64,000 nt of DNA, taken from Saprospiraceae bacterium. Its GTDB lineage: Bacteria; Bacteroidota; Bacteroidia; Chitinophagales; Saprospiraceae. Location: the NCBI GenBank assembly GCA_022448945.1, contig JAKVCV010000002.1, positions 1 to 64,000 of the forward strand, written 5' to 3'. The position numbers were made by a program, and so were the translations under genes. Under the pieces are notes generated by a model. The model made no database searches and had not been told where the DNA came from. It saw only the letters and a list, made by a program, of their open reading frames with translations. How positions within the stretch are numbered: the stretch's first letter is position 1; every line of letters starts with the position of its first letter. Of this stretch, positions 19,605 through 30,710 are shown piece after piece.

Positions 19605-21008
19605 TCAAAAGTTAAATTTATAACGTAAATATAAACCTTTTTCACCATTATTGTTAAAAGTATATTCAAATTGAAAAATTATATTGTAGGTATAAAAAAT
19701 TAAATCAATGCCAATACCTGTGCCAATAAGATCTGAATTTCCAAGTGTATTCAAATCCATATAGTACCTATCCCAAACATATCCAAAATCAAGATGGTAA
19801 CGTAAATGTATCTTAATAGGCAATCCTTTTAGGTAACTAATAGGTACTTTTTTAAACAAAGGAATAGTGAAATCAAAAAGTTTAATATTGATGTCAGTTT
19901 GAATAATCAAATAATCCTGACCGTTGATTACATAGTATTGAAAACCTCTAATGTAGTCCTCTTTAAAGCCTAGAGCACGATTGTTGTAGTATGGTGTTTT
20001 GGAACGTATAAAGCTATATCTTCCTTTCATATTAGTTCCAACACTCAGCCGCTTTCCTATTGGCATAAAGTAACTCAAATTAGCTGTTAGTTGTAATTGG
20101 TTGATGTCATTAAATATTCCCAATCCTTCTTTGTGTAGTACTACATTAAAATAATAGCCTTTTTGTGGATAAGCCCTGATGTCTCTTTTATCAAGTGTAT
20201 AAGTATACTTTAGGTTGAATGATCTTTGCAACTGTTTTCCATTTAGAAAAAAATCAGGGTTGATTAATGCAATAGAATCGCTAATGCTTAATTGCAAAAA
20301 ATTTAATTCAAATTTTTGTGTTTCATAAAGTGTTCTTCTATAATAACTTCGAAATCGAGCACGAATACGTTGAAATTGTCTTTCAGGAGTGTTATAATCA
20401 CTGTAAAAAGCTAATTTATTATTGATCGTATTGAAGGCCAGTTCTTTATTATCCGAATACAATGTGTTGACATTGAAACCGAATCTCCGTTTACGCCCCA
20501 TAGGTGGAAGGGTGTAATCAATTTCAAATTTACGCGTATAGCCAAATTGAACAACTATTTTTAAAATATCATTATATCCTGTTAAGTTGCGCCAAATTAG
20601 CCATAGGCCAATGTTGGCTCTTTGAAAATTTCTATTATGTCGTGTCCACCAAACGTTAAAGTTTCTATCTGCAAGCTCAAATTGTGGAAAAGGAAAAATA
20701 TACCAAGATTCTTTTAGTTTTATCAAAATATGAACATCTAGGCCTTCCCATTTTGATATTTTAATTTCAACTTCATTAAATAGTACAGTGTTAATCAATA
20801 ACTGCTTATTCTTGTTTAAGGCTGGCATTAAGTCTTTCAACAAAAGGGAGTCCTCCTCTTGAAAACTTAATTCATTTATTATCAAATTTGTTTGGGTTTT
20901 CTTATTGCCTTCAACGGCTATTGTCTTAATACATATTTTTTTGCTTTGCGCTATTGTTGCTTGAGCGCAACACAAAAACAGTAAGTAAAAGAACAAGTGA
21001 TAAGTCAT
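19605..21008 (-). CDS. BamA/TamA-like outer-membrane protein with a single POTRA domain
   Basis: The 467-residue protein has a signal peptide (cleavage after TIAQ), one POTRA-like domain (about 25-100, starting IKTIAVEGNKKT) and a C-terminal Omp85-type barrel with an RGF motif (DYIRGFQYYVINGQ), ending in aromatic YKFNF. Omp85 proteins insert or translocate proteins or lipids at the outer membrane. With one POTRA and under 470 residues it is far smaller than BamA, so it is an accessory family member rather than the main assembly protein. A TATATTTG element at 21037-21044 on the minus strand is a plausible promoter. Confidence 0.8.
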   Translation of the reverse strand: MTYHLFFYLLFLCCAQATIAQSKKICIKTIAVEGNKKTQTNLIINELSFQEEDSLLLKDLMPALNKNKQLLINTVLFNEVEIKISKWEGLDVHILIKLKESWYIFPFPQFELADRNFNVWWTRHNRNFQRANIGLWLIWRNLTGYNDILKIVVQFGYTRKFEIDYTLPPMGRKRRFGFNVNTLYSDNKELAFNTINNKLAFYSDYNTPERQFQRIRARFRSYYRRTLYETQKFELNFLQLSISDSIALINPDFFLNGKQLQRSFNLKYTYTLDKRDIRAYPQKGYYFNVVLHKEGLGIFNDINQLQLTANLSYFMPIGKRLSVGTNMKGRYSFIRSKTPYYNNRALGFKEDYIRGFQYYVINGQDYLIIQTDINIKLFDFTIPLFKKVPISYLKGLPIKIHLRYHLDFGYVWDRYYMDLNTLGNSDLIGTGIGIDLIFYTYNIIFQFEYTFNNNGEKGLYLRYKFNF

Positions 21009-21202
21009 CCAAAAAAAATTAAATAATGTGTATTGACAAATATATAAATATAAATATTAATTGACTATTGCACTAATGAAGATTTTCTGCTAACTAATTT
21101 TTTGTTGTTATCAATTTTATGTTCATTTGAGCTCTAAAAGTACGTTATAACTTAATACAATTGCCAAAGTTAAAATTAATAGAATTTTATTTTTAAAAGT
21201 TT

Positions 21203-21232
21203 TTTGAATAATAATATAAAACTTTATCTTTG
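21203..21232 (+). promoter_or_regulatory. Bacteroidota-type promoter of atpD-atpC
   Basis: TTTG at 21203-21206 is followed after 18 bp by TATCTTTG at 21225-21232. This matches the TTTG / TAnnTTTG consensus of the Bacteroidota housekeeping sigma factor. The atpD start codon lies about 54 bp downstream. Confidence 0.8.
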
Positions 21233-21273
21233 CCGAAAATTAGAACTAGAATATTTATTGAACTTATAAATAA

Positions 21274-22803
<1,530 letters not shown>

Positions 22804-22823
22804 TTCGTTTTAATACATAAATA

Positions 22824-23069
22824 ATGAATTTAGTGATATTAACTCCTGGTCAGACTGTTTATGAGGGTAAGGTTGTTGCTGTGAATACGCCAGGAACTGC
22901 AGGAAAAATAGAAATTTTAGAAAATCATGCTCCTATCGTTGCATCATTAGGAGAAGGTACAATAAGTGTAACTACAGATTCCAAAGACACGTTGAGTTTT
23001 GAAACAACAGGTGGCTTTATGGAGGTGTTATATAACAATATTTCAATTCTTTTGGAAGCAGTAAAATAA
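22824..23069 (+). CDS. atpC: F1 ATP synthase epsilon subunit, short form
   Basis: This is the central-stalk epsilon subunit. At 81 residues it contains only the N-terminal beta-sandwich domain (LVILTPGQTVYEGKV at the start, then GKIEILENHAPIVASL) and ends before the C-terminal helical domain, which in longer homologues inhibits ATP hydrolysis. This reads as a natural short form because a strong terminator follows the stop codon and no downstream continuation is seen. It is cotranscribed with atpD. Confidence 0.93.
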   Translation: MNLVILTPGQTVYEGKVVAVNTPGTAGKIEILENHAPIVASLGEGTISVTTDSKDTLSFETTGGFMEVLYNNISILLEAVK

Positions 23070-23124
23070 TAATTCGATAAGATTCTTTTTGATAAAGAAT
23101 TTAAATTTCTGAAAATATTGTAGG

Positions 23125-23163
23125 GTCTTCTTTGTTATTATTGTAACAAAGAAGACTTTTTTG
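23125..23163 (+). terminator. Intrinsic terminator after atpC
   Basis: GTCTTCTTTGTTA pairs with TAACAAAGAAGAC around a short loop and is followed by TTTTTT. This is a strong rho-independent terminator about 55 bp past the atpC stop. Confidence 0.9.
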
Positions 23164-23381
23164 TTTCTCTTTTCTAAAAGTTTATGTGTTCACAACACTA
23201 TATCAGTTTTTAGCGAACTGATAGGGCTGAAAAAACTAAAGCGGCACAATAAAATAGTTTTCATTGCAAGAATTATAAAAGATTTTCAGAAAATAAAAAT
23301 TCATCGAAATCTTGAAATGAGGTAATATATCAATAAGATTGTTTTTATATAAATAAAATTCAAAATCTTATGGATATAGAT
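23164..23381. other. Spacer between the atpC terminator and the convergent arginase-like gene
   Basis: No gene seen. A short inverted repeat (TATCAGTT / AACTGATA, 23201-23224) has no T-tract and no assigned role. Confidence 0.4.
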
Positions 23382-24464
23382 TTAAGTAAGTCTATTTATA
23401 GCATTTAGTAGTCTATCTGGCAAATCTCCCTCACATGCAATTTGATAATCTTGATAAGAACAGGCAATCAGTTTGCGTTTGCGGTGAAGTGCTTTAGGGA
23501 TTTCAAACCACCACCTATCACTTTTTGAACTTTTATAAAACGAAATTGAATGTCCTATCGCTTTATTGTCAACCAGAAAAACTTTCAATTCTTTTTTCTG
23601 TAAAGGGAATTCATTTGTTCTTGAGAAAAATCCTTCTATAGCAAACCATATTAGCTGAGAAATCATATTGCTTGTTTGTCCCATGTCGTTGATGCTAAGG
23701 TCAAAGCCATGAATACATAGTGAGCTTAATTGGTCCCCCATGCAAAGGTATCGCATTATTTTACAAGCTTCAGCAGCTAAAAAGCCGTTAGGATTTCTGA
23801 AAATATTGGCAGGCGCATCACTACTACGGATCGAAGCAATACTGAATGCTGCCAAATTAACATCTCTTAATATTGGCTCTGTTTCTTCTAATCTGGATTG
23901 CATTAGTCCCAGGCGGTGAAGATCAAAATATTTGTCCTCTAAAAAGTCGATTGTGTTTTTATCTGTTAGATATGATTGATAACCCAAACAGTTCAGATGC
24001 ATTAAAAGATGTGGGTGGTATTTAAGAATTTTATTAATAAGTGCATTTCCCTTATTTGGAGAATATGGTATTGTACTGTTTATGAATGCCATGTTAAGCA
24101 ATTCATATCTCTGTTCATAAGCTTTGAGCTGTCCTTCAATGGCTGATTCCTTTGGTGTAATGATAATTGGGAAAATTTTGTTTTTAAGGAGAAGATCAAC
24201 CAGTTCAATTAATGGAACTAGATCAGGTTTTACAATTCCTAGGTCAATAACCTTGCCGTCTTTAAAATTACTAGATAATGCGTATAACGATTGTTTAATT
24301 ATAGAATATTGGTCGTTACGCCATCCTAATAATGCAATGTCGAAAGACTTTAGATTTATTTCCTGGCCATTGTATTGGACAATGCTATGGCCGTATTGAA
24401 ATTGATCAAAAGTGCTGCGGTCTAAAATGGAATTTTTGTCGTTTTGTATAAAATGTTTTATCAT
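23382..24464 (-). CDS. Arginase/formiminoglutamase-fold protein with lost metal motifs
   Basis: The 360-residue protein resembles a Bacteroidota branch of the ureohydrolase (arginase/formimidoylglutamase) superfamily. It keeps the frame of late motifs: NCLGYQSYL, RLGLMQSRLEE, and RDVNLAAFSIASIRSSDAP, where metal-binding relatives have Asp in place of the Ser before IASIR. The GGDH/GGSQ region reads TPKESA, and the usual Asp/His manganese ligands near INSTIPYSP are absent. Manganese-dependent hydrolysis is therefore doubtful and a non-catalytic role is more likely. The ATG at 24464 is preferred over a TTG 15 codons upstream. Confidence 0.6.
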   Translation of the reverse strand: MIKHFIQNDKNSILDRSTFDQFQYGHSIVQYNGQEINLKSFDIALLGWRNDQYSIIKQSLYALSSNFKDGKVIDLGIVKPDLVPLIELVDLLLKNKIFPIIITPKESAIEGQLKAYEQRYELLNMAFINSTIPYSPNKGNALINKILKYHPHLLMHLNCLGYQSYLTDKNTIDFLEDKYFDLHRLGLMQSRLEETEPILRDVNLAAFSIASIRSSDAPANIFRNPNGFLAAEACKIMRYLCMGDQLSSLCIHGFDLSINDMGQTSNMISQLIWFAIEGFFSRTNEFPLQKKELKVFLVDNKAIGHSISFYKSSKSDRWWFEIPKALHRKRKLIACSYQDYQIACEGDLPDRLLNAINRLT

Positions 24465-24643
24465 TTTATTTAGTGTAATTGTATATCTATTTGGTAAACC
24501 TAAAAACAATCACGTGTATTTATATCCTAAGTGGTCATTGTTAGTTAACTACATTGTTTTTTCTTATGATTGCAATAATACAAGTTCTATAATTAATAAT
24601 CAAAATATTTACTGGTTAAAGAAATTTTGTGTTGCAATTGTTC

Positions 24644-24651
24644 TATATTTG
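24644..24651 (+). promoter_or_regulatory. -7 element upstream of the amino-acid dehydrogenase
   Basis: TATATTTG matches TAnnTTTG and lies about 20 bp before the chosen ATG. No well-spaced -33 TTTG is seen (the nearest is 14 bp upstream), so only the -7 part is called. Confidence 0.55.
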
Positions 24652-24671
24652 CAACCAAAATAATAAGCATT

Positions 24672-25922
24672 ATGGAATTGTTAAAACGATATAAAAATAA
24701 AGAACCTGAAATTGTCTTTGAATGGACTGATCAGGAAACCGGTGCAAAAGGTTGGGTAGTCATTAATTCGTTACGAGGGGGAGCTGCAGGTGGGGGTACC
24801 CGAATGAGAAAAGGTTTAAACAAAGAAGAGGTGATTTCTTTAGCCAAAGTAATGGAAGTTAAGTTTTCTGTTTGTGGCCCCGATATTGGTGGAGCTAAAT
24901 CTGGGATTAATTTTGACCCTAATGACCCACGAAGGGAAGGAGTTCTTCGCAGGTGGTATAAGGCAGTAATTCCTTTACTGAAAAATTATTATGGTACAGG
25001 AGGGGATCTAAATGTTGATGAACTTAAGGATGTTATACCTATGACTCAGGAATTAGGTCTTTGGCATCCACAACAAGGAATTGTAAAAGGTCATTTTAAA
25101 TCTAATGAAGGCGAAAGAATTGAAATTCTTGGTCAACTTCGTCAAGGGGTAAGTAAAATTGTTGAGGATACCCGTTATACTCCTTCTGTTTCAGCAAAAT
25201 TAGCAGTTGCAGATTTAATTACAGGTTATGGAGTCGCAGAATCTGTAGTTCACTATTATGATCTTTACCATAATTCGAATTTAGAGAATAAAAAAGTTAT
25301 TATTCAGGGCTGGGGTAATGTAGCCGCTGCAGCTGCATATTACTTAGCAGAAGAAGGTGCAAAAATTGTTGGTATTATTGATATTGCTGGTGGGCTTTTA
25401 CGACCAGAAGGATTATCTTTTGAGGACATAAAAAAATTGTACCTTACAAAGAAGGGGAATAAATTTTATTCTCCTGATATGATTTCATTTGAGGAAGCAA
25501 ATAAGAAAATTTGGGATCTTGAAGCAGACGTTTTTATCCCTGGAGCTGCCTCTAAATTAGTGACCAGAACACAAATTAATAATTTGATTAAAAATGGGTT
25601 GCAACTAGTGTCCTGTGGAGCAAATGTTCCATTCATTGATGACCAAGTGTTTTTTGGGCCAACAGCTAAATTTACTGATGAAAACATTAGTGTTATTCCC
25701 GATTTTATTGCTAATTGTGGAATGGCAAGGGTCTTTGCTTATTTAATGAAATCGGATGCTGACCTTACTGGAGATGGAATTTTTTCTGATGTTTCTAAAA
25801 CCATCAGAAATGCATTAAAAGATATTTATCATGCTAATACCGGAAACACTTTGATTTCTACAACTGCTTTGACTATTGCGTTAGAGAAATTGATGCAAAA
25901 AGAAAAAATGAAGTTTTTGTGA
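24672..25922 (+). CDS. Glu/Leu/Phe/Val dehydrogenase family protein
   Basis: From this ATG the protein has 416 residues and belongs to the NAD(P)-dependent amino-acid dehydrogenase superfamily, which interconverts amino acids and 2-oxo acids with ammonia. The substrate-binding half includes GGAAGGGTRMRKG and GPDIGGAKSGI (catalytic Lys region); the NAD-binding half includes VIIQGWGNVAAAAAYYL and the late CGANVPF. The substrate cannot be told from sequence alone. The longer open frame starts before the promoter element, so the internal ATG is the better start. Confidence 0.88.
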   Translation: MELLKRYKNKEPEIVFEWTDQETGAKGWVVINSLRGGAAGGGTRMRKGLNKEEVISLAKVMEVKFSVCGPDIGGAKSGINFDPNDPRREGVLRRWYKAVIPLLKNYYGTGGDLNVDELKDVIPMTQELGLWHPQQGIVKGHFKSNEGERIEILGQLRQGVSKIVEDTRYTPSVSAKLAVADLITGYGVAESVVHYYDLYHNSNLENKKVIIQGWGNVAAAAAYYLAEEGAKIVGIIDIAGGLLRPEGLSFEDIKKLYLTKKGNKFYSPDMISFEEANKKIWDLEADVFIPGAASKLVTRTQINNLIKNGLQLVSCGANVPFIDDQVFFGPTAKFTDENISVIPDFIANCGMARVFAYLMKSDADLTGDGIFSDVSKTIRNALKDIYHANTGNTLISTTALTIALEKLMQKEKMKFL

Positions 25923-26194
25923 ACTTATTTTTTTTTACACATCGTGTTTTTCTAATAAAAACATAATAACTTGGTTATTAGACGATTATAGCTTTAAAAA
26001 TCTTTGATCTTTTTTTTGATCTTTTTTTATTCTCTTTTTATACTTTTAGATTAAAATGTATATGGTGTATAAAAAAACCGAATAGTTGAATTAAAAAAAA
26101 AAAAAGCATAAGTTTGTATAGATTTGGGAGATTATTAATATATTAACAGTGGTAATTTCTATGCTCAGAATTTATTCTAAAAGATAATAGAATT

Positions 26195-28027
26195 ATGATA
26201 AATAAAATAAATGGTTTTTGTACCATTCTTATTTTGGTTTTCTTCTTATTGGCCGATCAGCACATATTAGCTCAAATTTCTGTTAGTCCAACAGATGACA
26301 ACTTTATAACAAAAAAAGATCAGGCAAGACATTCTGAATGGAAAGAAGGGAAAAGTCAATTCCCAGGCAGGCCGAGAGACTGGTGGCAGCTTGGTATTGG
26401 TGGTGGTGCTTTTATGATTAGTGGTGATGTAAAACCTGCTTTTGGATGGGGTGCCTCTGTTCATGTCAGAAAATCTATAGGGTATGTTTTTTCCTTGAAG
26501 TTTGAGTATATGTTTGGTCAGGCAAGTGGGATTAATTATTCTGCTTCTAATCTTTATGCCTTTCCAAATGTTGACCCATTTACTATTACCGCATCTAGTG
26601 GCGCAATAGTTTCTAATGGACTTTATGGGCCTAATGATGCTTTTTTTGCGAATTACAAAATAGAACAACATCATGCAGTTTCATTACAGACTGTATATAA
26701 TTTAAATAACATTAAGTTTCATAAGAAAAGTAATAAATGGAGTTTGAACTTGATTGTTGGCTTGGGAGCCAACTTGTATAGTTCAAAGATAAATGCTCTT
26801 GACGCTAATGGTCAGCCGTACAGCCTTCAAATGACTGATTTAGCAAATAGGACAGGGGCTGGTGAATATGACCTTTCAAAAATGAAGGATCGCGATGCTG
26901 TATTGCAGGAACTTAGAACATTTCTTGACGATTCATACGAAACTTTAGGGCAACAAAATGCAAATAATCTATTGACTATAGGTGAAGGTCAAGATCGTAT
27001 GGTTGTTAATCCCTTTGTTAATGTTGGTCTCTCATTTGAATATTTAATCACACCTCGTGTGTCTCTCGGGCTAGAATATCAGGCATTTATTTCTGATGAT
27101 GACTTTTTTGATGGAAAAAGTAGAAAAGAAAATGGTTCTCGTACATCGAATGGTGATATTCCACATTATGCCAGTATACGATTAGGCTTTCATATAGGAA
27201 AAAAAGAAAAGGCTATTCAACCACTTTGGTTTGTTAACCCTTTGATTTACCCTATGCAGGATGTTGCAGATTTAAAGGAGAAGCTGGATGACGATTGGTT
27301 TAAGGACACAGATAATGATGGTGTGCCTGATGCATTGGATGAGGAAAAAGATACGCCCCCTGATACGGAGGTTGATTCAAAAGGTCGTTCACTAGATTCA
27401 GATGGTGATGGTATTATCAATAGTAATGATAAAGAACCTTTCTCTCCTCCTGGTTATCCTATCGATGATGATGGTGTCGCTCAGGTGCCACAACCAATTC
27501 ATCCGGAGGATGTTAGAATTATTCCAGGTGATCCTGCTAATGGTAAACATCCTACTCTAATAATTGGAGAAGAAACGTACGATCCTCTTGGTGCTGGATT
27601 TTCTTCTGGAGGAACTTTAAAAGATTGGTATTTGCCGATGGTGCATTTCGATCTTGATAAATATTATTTGCGTCCTGAAGCATATGAACAATTGCTTCAT
27701 ATTGCAAGTGTCATGAAGGGCTACCCAAGTATTAAAGTTGTGGTACATGGACATACTGATGTTCGTTCTAGTAATGAATACAATGACATGTTGTCTTTTA
27801 ATCGTTCGATGACTTGTATAGATTACCTAGTCAATAAGCATGGTATAGAACGCAGTCGTTTTATTTTGAAATATAATGGAGAGGCTCATAATCTTATTGA
27901 GAATGCATCTAAGGAGGAAGAGCATTTTATGAATCGTAGAACAGAGTTTTATGTAGCTGAGGATAATGCTCAGGAACAAAGTAGACCAGTTGGCGATGGA
28001 GGGGCTAATAGAAAATGGAAATATTAG
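26195..28027 (+). CDS. OmpA-family outer-membrane protein with thrombospondin type 3-like calcium repeats
   Basis: The 610-residue protein has a signal peptide (cleavage after ILAQ), an N-terminal beta-barrel of about 300 residues (WWQLGIGGGAFMISGDVK and following strands), an Asp-rich linker resembling thrombospondin type 3 repeats (DTDNDGVPDALD, then DSDGDGIINSND), and a C-terminal OmpA-like domain (HFDLDKYYLRPEA, VVVHGHTDVRSS, NRSMTCIDYL) that in the family binds peptidoglycan. It probably links outer membrane and cell wall. It stands alone and is followed by a strong terminator. Confidence 0.88.
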   Translation: MINKINGFCTILILVFFLLADQHILAQISVSPTDDNFITKKDQARHSEWKEGKSQFPGRPRDWWQLGIGGGAFMISGDVKPAFGWGASVHVRKSIGYVFSLKFEYMFGQASGINYSASNLYAFPNVDPFTITASSGAIVSNGLYGPNDAFFANYKIEQHHAVSLQTVYNLNNIKFHKKSNKWSLNLIVGLGANLYSSKINALDANGQPYSLQMTDLANRTGAGEYDLSKMKDRDAVLQELRTFLDDSYETLGQQNANNLLTIGEGQDRMVVNPFVNVGLSFEYLITPRVSLGLEYQAFISDDDFFDGKSRKENGSRTSNGDIPHYASIRLGFHIGKKEKAIQPLWFVNPLIYPMQDVADLKEKLDDDWFKDTDNDGVPDALDEEKDTPPDTEVDSKGRSLDSDGDGIINSNDKEPFSPPGYPIDDDGVAQVPQPIHPEDVRIIPGDPANGKHPTLIIGEETYDPLGAGFSSGGTLKDWYLPMVHFDLDKYYLRPEAYEQLLHIASVMKGYPSIKVVVHGHTDVRSSNEYNDMLSFNRSMTCIDYLVNKHGIERSRFILKYNGEAHNLIENASKEEEHFMNRRTEFYVAEDNAQEQSRPVGDGGANRKWKY

Positions 28028-28069
28028 GCTTTTAATTATACTATATTTTAAGTCAGGAAAATAACTAAA

Positions 28070-28103
28070 AGGGTAACAGTTACTGTTACCCTATTTTCTT
28101 TTT
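28070..28103 (+). terminator. Intrinsic terminator after the OmpA-family gene
   Basis: AGGGTAACAGT pairs with a near-perfect complement (TGTTACCCT) around a tiny loop, followed by a T-rich run. It lies about 45 bp past the stop codon. Confidence 0.85.
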
Positions 28104-28223
28104 GATAGACAGGAACAGAATGATTTTTATAGTTAGTACCTTTTAGTTTTTTTCTTACTTTTATTGCTTATATTACTTGTTTATAATTAAAAAAAGTTCA
28201 TTATATATTTTAAAGTGCTTTTT

Positions 28224-28631
28224 ATGCTCCCCCTTAAAATTCGATATAAATTTGGATTTATTATTGCACAATTAATAGCTGCATTTTTTCTTTTATTTTT
28301 ATCGGTTTATACAGCTAGTATGACGCGTATTATACTAGCTTGCCTATGGTTGTTAATAGGTTTTATTAATTTAATTAATAATTCTGTTTTAGAATTGCAT
28401 GTAAATGAGATTATAGTCAAAAATGGTTTAGGATTCGTAGCTAAACGCTATATGATTAGTCAAGATCAAATAGAAGTAAAAAAACGCCAAATATATTTAA
28501 AGAATAAATTAATTTTTACGCATACTTTTTTATATGAAGTCGAAGATTTTGTGAAAGTTCGCGATTATTTGACTATGAATAATTCAAATCTAAATCTTGG
28601 AAGGCATTTAATCGAAGAAGATGAGGATTGA
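28224..28631 (+). CDS. Small two-helix membrane protein, function unknown
   Basis: From this ATG the protein has 135 residues. Two hydrophobic segments (FGFIIAQLIAAFFLLFLSVY and MTRIILACLWLLIGFIN) are followed by a cytosolic C-terminal part of about 85 residues with short strands (ELHVNEIIVKNGLGF), which resembles a small PH-like domain but is not clearly assigned. A GTG three codons upstream is an alternative start. It precedes the nif3-like gene by about 75 bp. Confidence 0.6.
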   Translation: MLPLKIRYKFGFIIAQLIAAFFLLFLSVYTASMTRIILACLWLLIGFINLINNSVLELHVNEIIVKNGLGFVAKRYMISQDQIEVKKRQIYLKNKLIFTHTFLYEVEDFVKVRDYLTMNNSNLNLGRHLIEEDED

Positions 28632-28705
28632 ATAATATGTAATATTATGTAGTTTTGTATTAAGAGATCTATATTTTTTAACTAGGTTTTTGAAATGGGA
28701 TTTTA

Positions 28706-29803
28706 ATGAAAATAAAAGAAATTATAGAATTCCTGAATTCAGTTGCTCACCCTTCATACCAGGAAAGTTATGATAATTCTGGATTAATTGTAGGAAATAG
28801 CCAATGGGAAGTAACTGGTATATTGGTTTGTTTGGATTCAATAGAATCAATTATTGATGAAGCAATTACTAAAAATTGTAATTTAGTTATTGCTCATCAC
28901 CCAATTGTTTTTAATGGTCTTAAAACATTTACTGGTCGGAATTATATTGAACGTACAGTTATTAAAGCGATTAAGAATGATATTGCAATTTTTGCAGTAC
29001 ATACAAATCTAGATAATGTTTATATTAATGGGGTCAACACAAAAATTTCTCAGAAATTGGGACTTATTAATACTCAGATATTGGCACCTGCAAAAGGGGT
29101 TCTAAATAAACTTTATGTTTTTGTGCCTGACACAGCATTAGAAAAAGTTTCTGAAGCTTTGTTTGATGCTGGAGCAGGGGAAATAGGAAATTATTCTGAA
29201 TGCAGTTTTGTTGCTAAAGGTGAAGGATCTTTTAAAGCTAATGAAAATGCTAACCCAGTAGTAGGACAAAAAGGGCTTAGGCATTATGAAGCTGAGACAA
29301 AGTTAGAGGTGATTTTTGAAACGCACATTAAAAATGAATTGATTAGTGCTTTGCTAAAGGCTCATCCCTATGAGGAAGTTGCATATGATATCGTTGTTTT
29401 AGAAAACCAATTTAATAGAATTGGTGCTGGAATTGTTGGTGAACTTAAAAATCCAATTGATACACACTCTTTTTTGAAAAAAATTAAAGAAGAAATGAAT
29501 ACCGATTGTGTCCGATACACGAGTTTGTGTTATGACCAAATTCAACGTGTTGCAGTATGTGGTGGAGCTGGAAGTTTTCTTTTAGGAGATGCTATTAAGG
29601 CTAAAGCTGATATTTTTATTACCTCAGATTTTAAGTATCATCAGTTTTTTGATGCCGAAAATCGTATAATTATAGCAGATATTGGCCATTTTGAGAGTGA
29701 ACAGTTTACAATTGAGTTGTTTTATGATTTATTAACACAAAAATTTTGTAATTTTGCAATCCATTGTACAGATATTAAAACAAATCCAATAAATTATTTA
29801 TAA
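28706..29803 (+). CDS. Nif3-like dinuclear metal centre protein
   Basis: This is a Nif3/YbgI (DUF34) family protein of 365 residues. The N-terminal half carries DNSGLIVG and AHHPIVFNGLK, and the C-terminal half CGGAGSFLLGDA, ITSDFKYHQ and DIGHFESEQ; these hold the His/Glu residues that bind the two metals. A central insert of about 130 residues is typical of the longer members. The molecular role is not settled. It lies 3 bp upstream of the zinc-ribbon gene, a recurrent pairing that suggests a shared function. Confidence 0.9.
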   Translation: MKIKEIIEFLNSVAHPSYQESYDNSGLIVGNSQWEVTGILVCLDSIESIIDEAITKNCNLVIAHHPIVFNGLKTFTGRNYIERTVIKAIKNDIAIFAVHTNLDNVYINGVNTKISQKLGLINTQILAPAKGVLNKLYVFVPDTALEKVSEALFDAGAGEIGNYSECSFVAKGEGSFKANENANPVVGQKGLRHYEAETKLEVIFETHIKNELISALLKAHPYEEVAYDIVVLENQFNRIGAGIVGELKNPIDTHSFLKKIKEEMNTDCVRYTSLCYDQIQRVAVCGGAGSFLLGDAIKAKADIFITSDFKYHQFFDAENRIIIADIGHFESEQFTIELFYDLLTQKFCNFAIHCTDIKTNPINYL

Positions 29804-29806
29804 ATT

Positions 29807-30601
29807 ATGGCTAAGAAAAATGCTAATGCTAATCTTCCTGTAGAAGAGAAATTAAAAAACCTTAACGAATTACAAATTGTTAACTCTAAACTTGATAACA
29901 TTAAAAAACTTCAAGGTGAGCTGCCTTTAGAGGTAAGTGGTTTAGAGACAGAAATTGAAAGTTTAGATGTGCGCATTGATAAACTGCAAGAAGAGCAGAA
30001 AGAACTAGAATTGATAGTAGCACAATATGGAAACCAAATTAAAGAAGCTGAAGCCTTAATTGAAAGGTATAATAAACAGCAATCTAATGTTAAAAATAAT
30101 CGTGAGTACGAAGCACTTACCCGTGAGGTAGAACTTCAAAATTTAGATATTCAATTGGCTAATAAAAGAATTAAAGAAACTCAGCTAAAATTGAATAATA
30201 AACAGATGACTCTTGATACATCTGTTACTAAAAAGTCAGAAAAAGTTATTGATATGGAGCACAAAAAAGAAGAGCTTCAAAAGATTTCTGCAAAGACTGA
30301 AAAAGAAGAGGAGAAGTTTTTGAGAAAAGAAAAAAGATGTCGTAAGAAGATAGATGATAATCTTTTAGTTTTTTATGATAAACTCAGAGATGCATATTCC
30401 AATGGATTAGCTGTTGTTCAAGTTGAAAGAGGTGCCTGTGGTGGTTGTTTTAGTGAGGTGCCTCCTCAAACTCAATTGGAGCTTGGTCAGCGCAAACGTA
30501 TAATAAGTTGTGAACATTGTGCTAGAGTCTTGGTGGCATCTAATATTAATAAGTCTTTAGCAGAATTAGAAGAAGAGGCCCAAGAAAATATGGAAGTATA
30601 A
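29807..30601 (+). CDS. Coiled-coil protein with C4 zinc ribbon
   Basis: The 264-residue protein is mostly a long coiled coil (about residues 10-185, Lys/Glu/Leu rich) followed by a C-terminal zinc ribbon with four cysteines in two pairs (CGGC, then CEHC). It belongs to the C4-type zinc-ribbon family usually found beside nif3-like genes. A nucleic-acid or protein scaffold role is plausible but unproven. It is translated from the same mRNA as the nif3-like gene. Confidence 0.85.
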   Translation: MAKKNANANLPVEEKLKNLNELQIVNSKLDNIKKLQGELPLEVSGLETEIESLDVRIDKLQEEQKELELIVAQYGNQIKEAEALIERYNKQQSNVKNNREYEALTREVELQNLDIQLANKRIKETQLKLNNKQMTLDTSVTKKSEKVIDMEHKKEELQKISAKTEKEEEKFLRKEKRCRKKIDDNLLVFYDKLRDAYSNGLAVVQVERGACGGCFSEVPPQTQLELGQRKRIISCEHCARVLVASNINKSLAELEEEAQENMEV

Positions 30602-30647
30602 TTAACATATTTTATTAATAAAATATGTTCTTTTAAAAATATAAAGA

Positions 30648-30678
30648 CCCCTGGAATTTTATTCTTGGGGCTTTTTTT
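30648..30678 (+). terminator. Intrinsic terminator after the zinc-ribbon gene
   Basis: CCCC (30648-30651) and GGGG (30667-30670) bracket a partly paired stem, followed by TTTTTTT. It lies about 50 bp after the stop codon. Confidence 0.7.
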
Positions 30679-30710
30679 ATAAAACATAACAAGAGCGTTA
30701 TTTCTATATT

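Noticed and set aside
26007-26046. Repeated GATCTTTTTTT units upstream of the OmpA-family gene
   Set aside because: Only two short copies in a T-rich stretch; likely low-complexity sequence rather than a functional repeat.
26119-26126. TAGATTTG as promoter of the OmpA-family gene
   Set aside because: It matches the -7 consensus, but there is no suitably spaced -33 element and the region is very AT-rich, so it was not listed.
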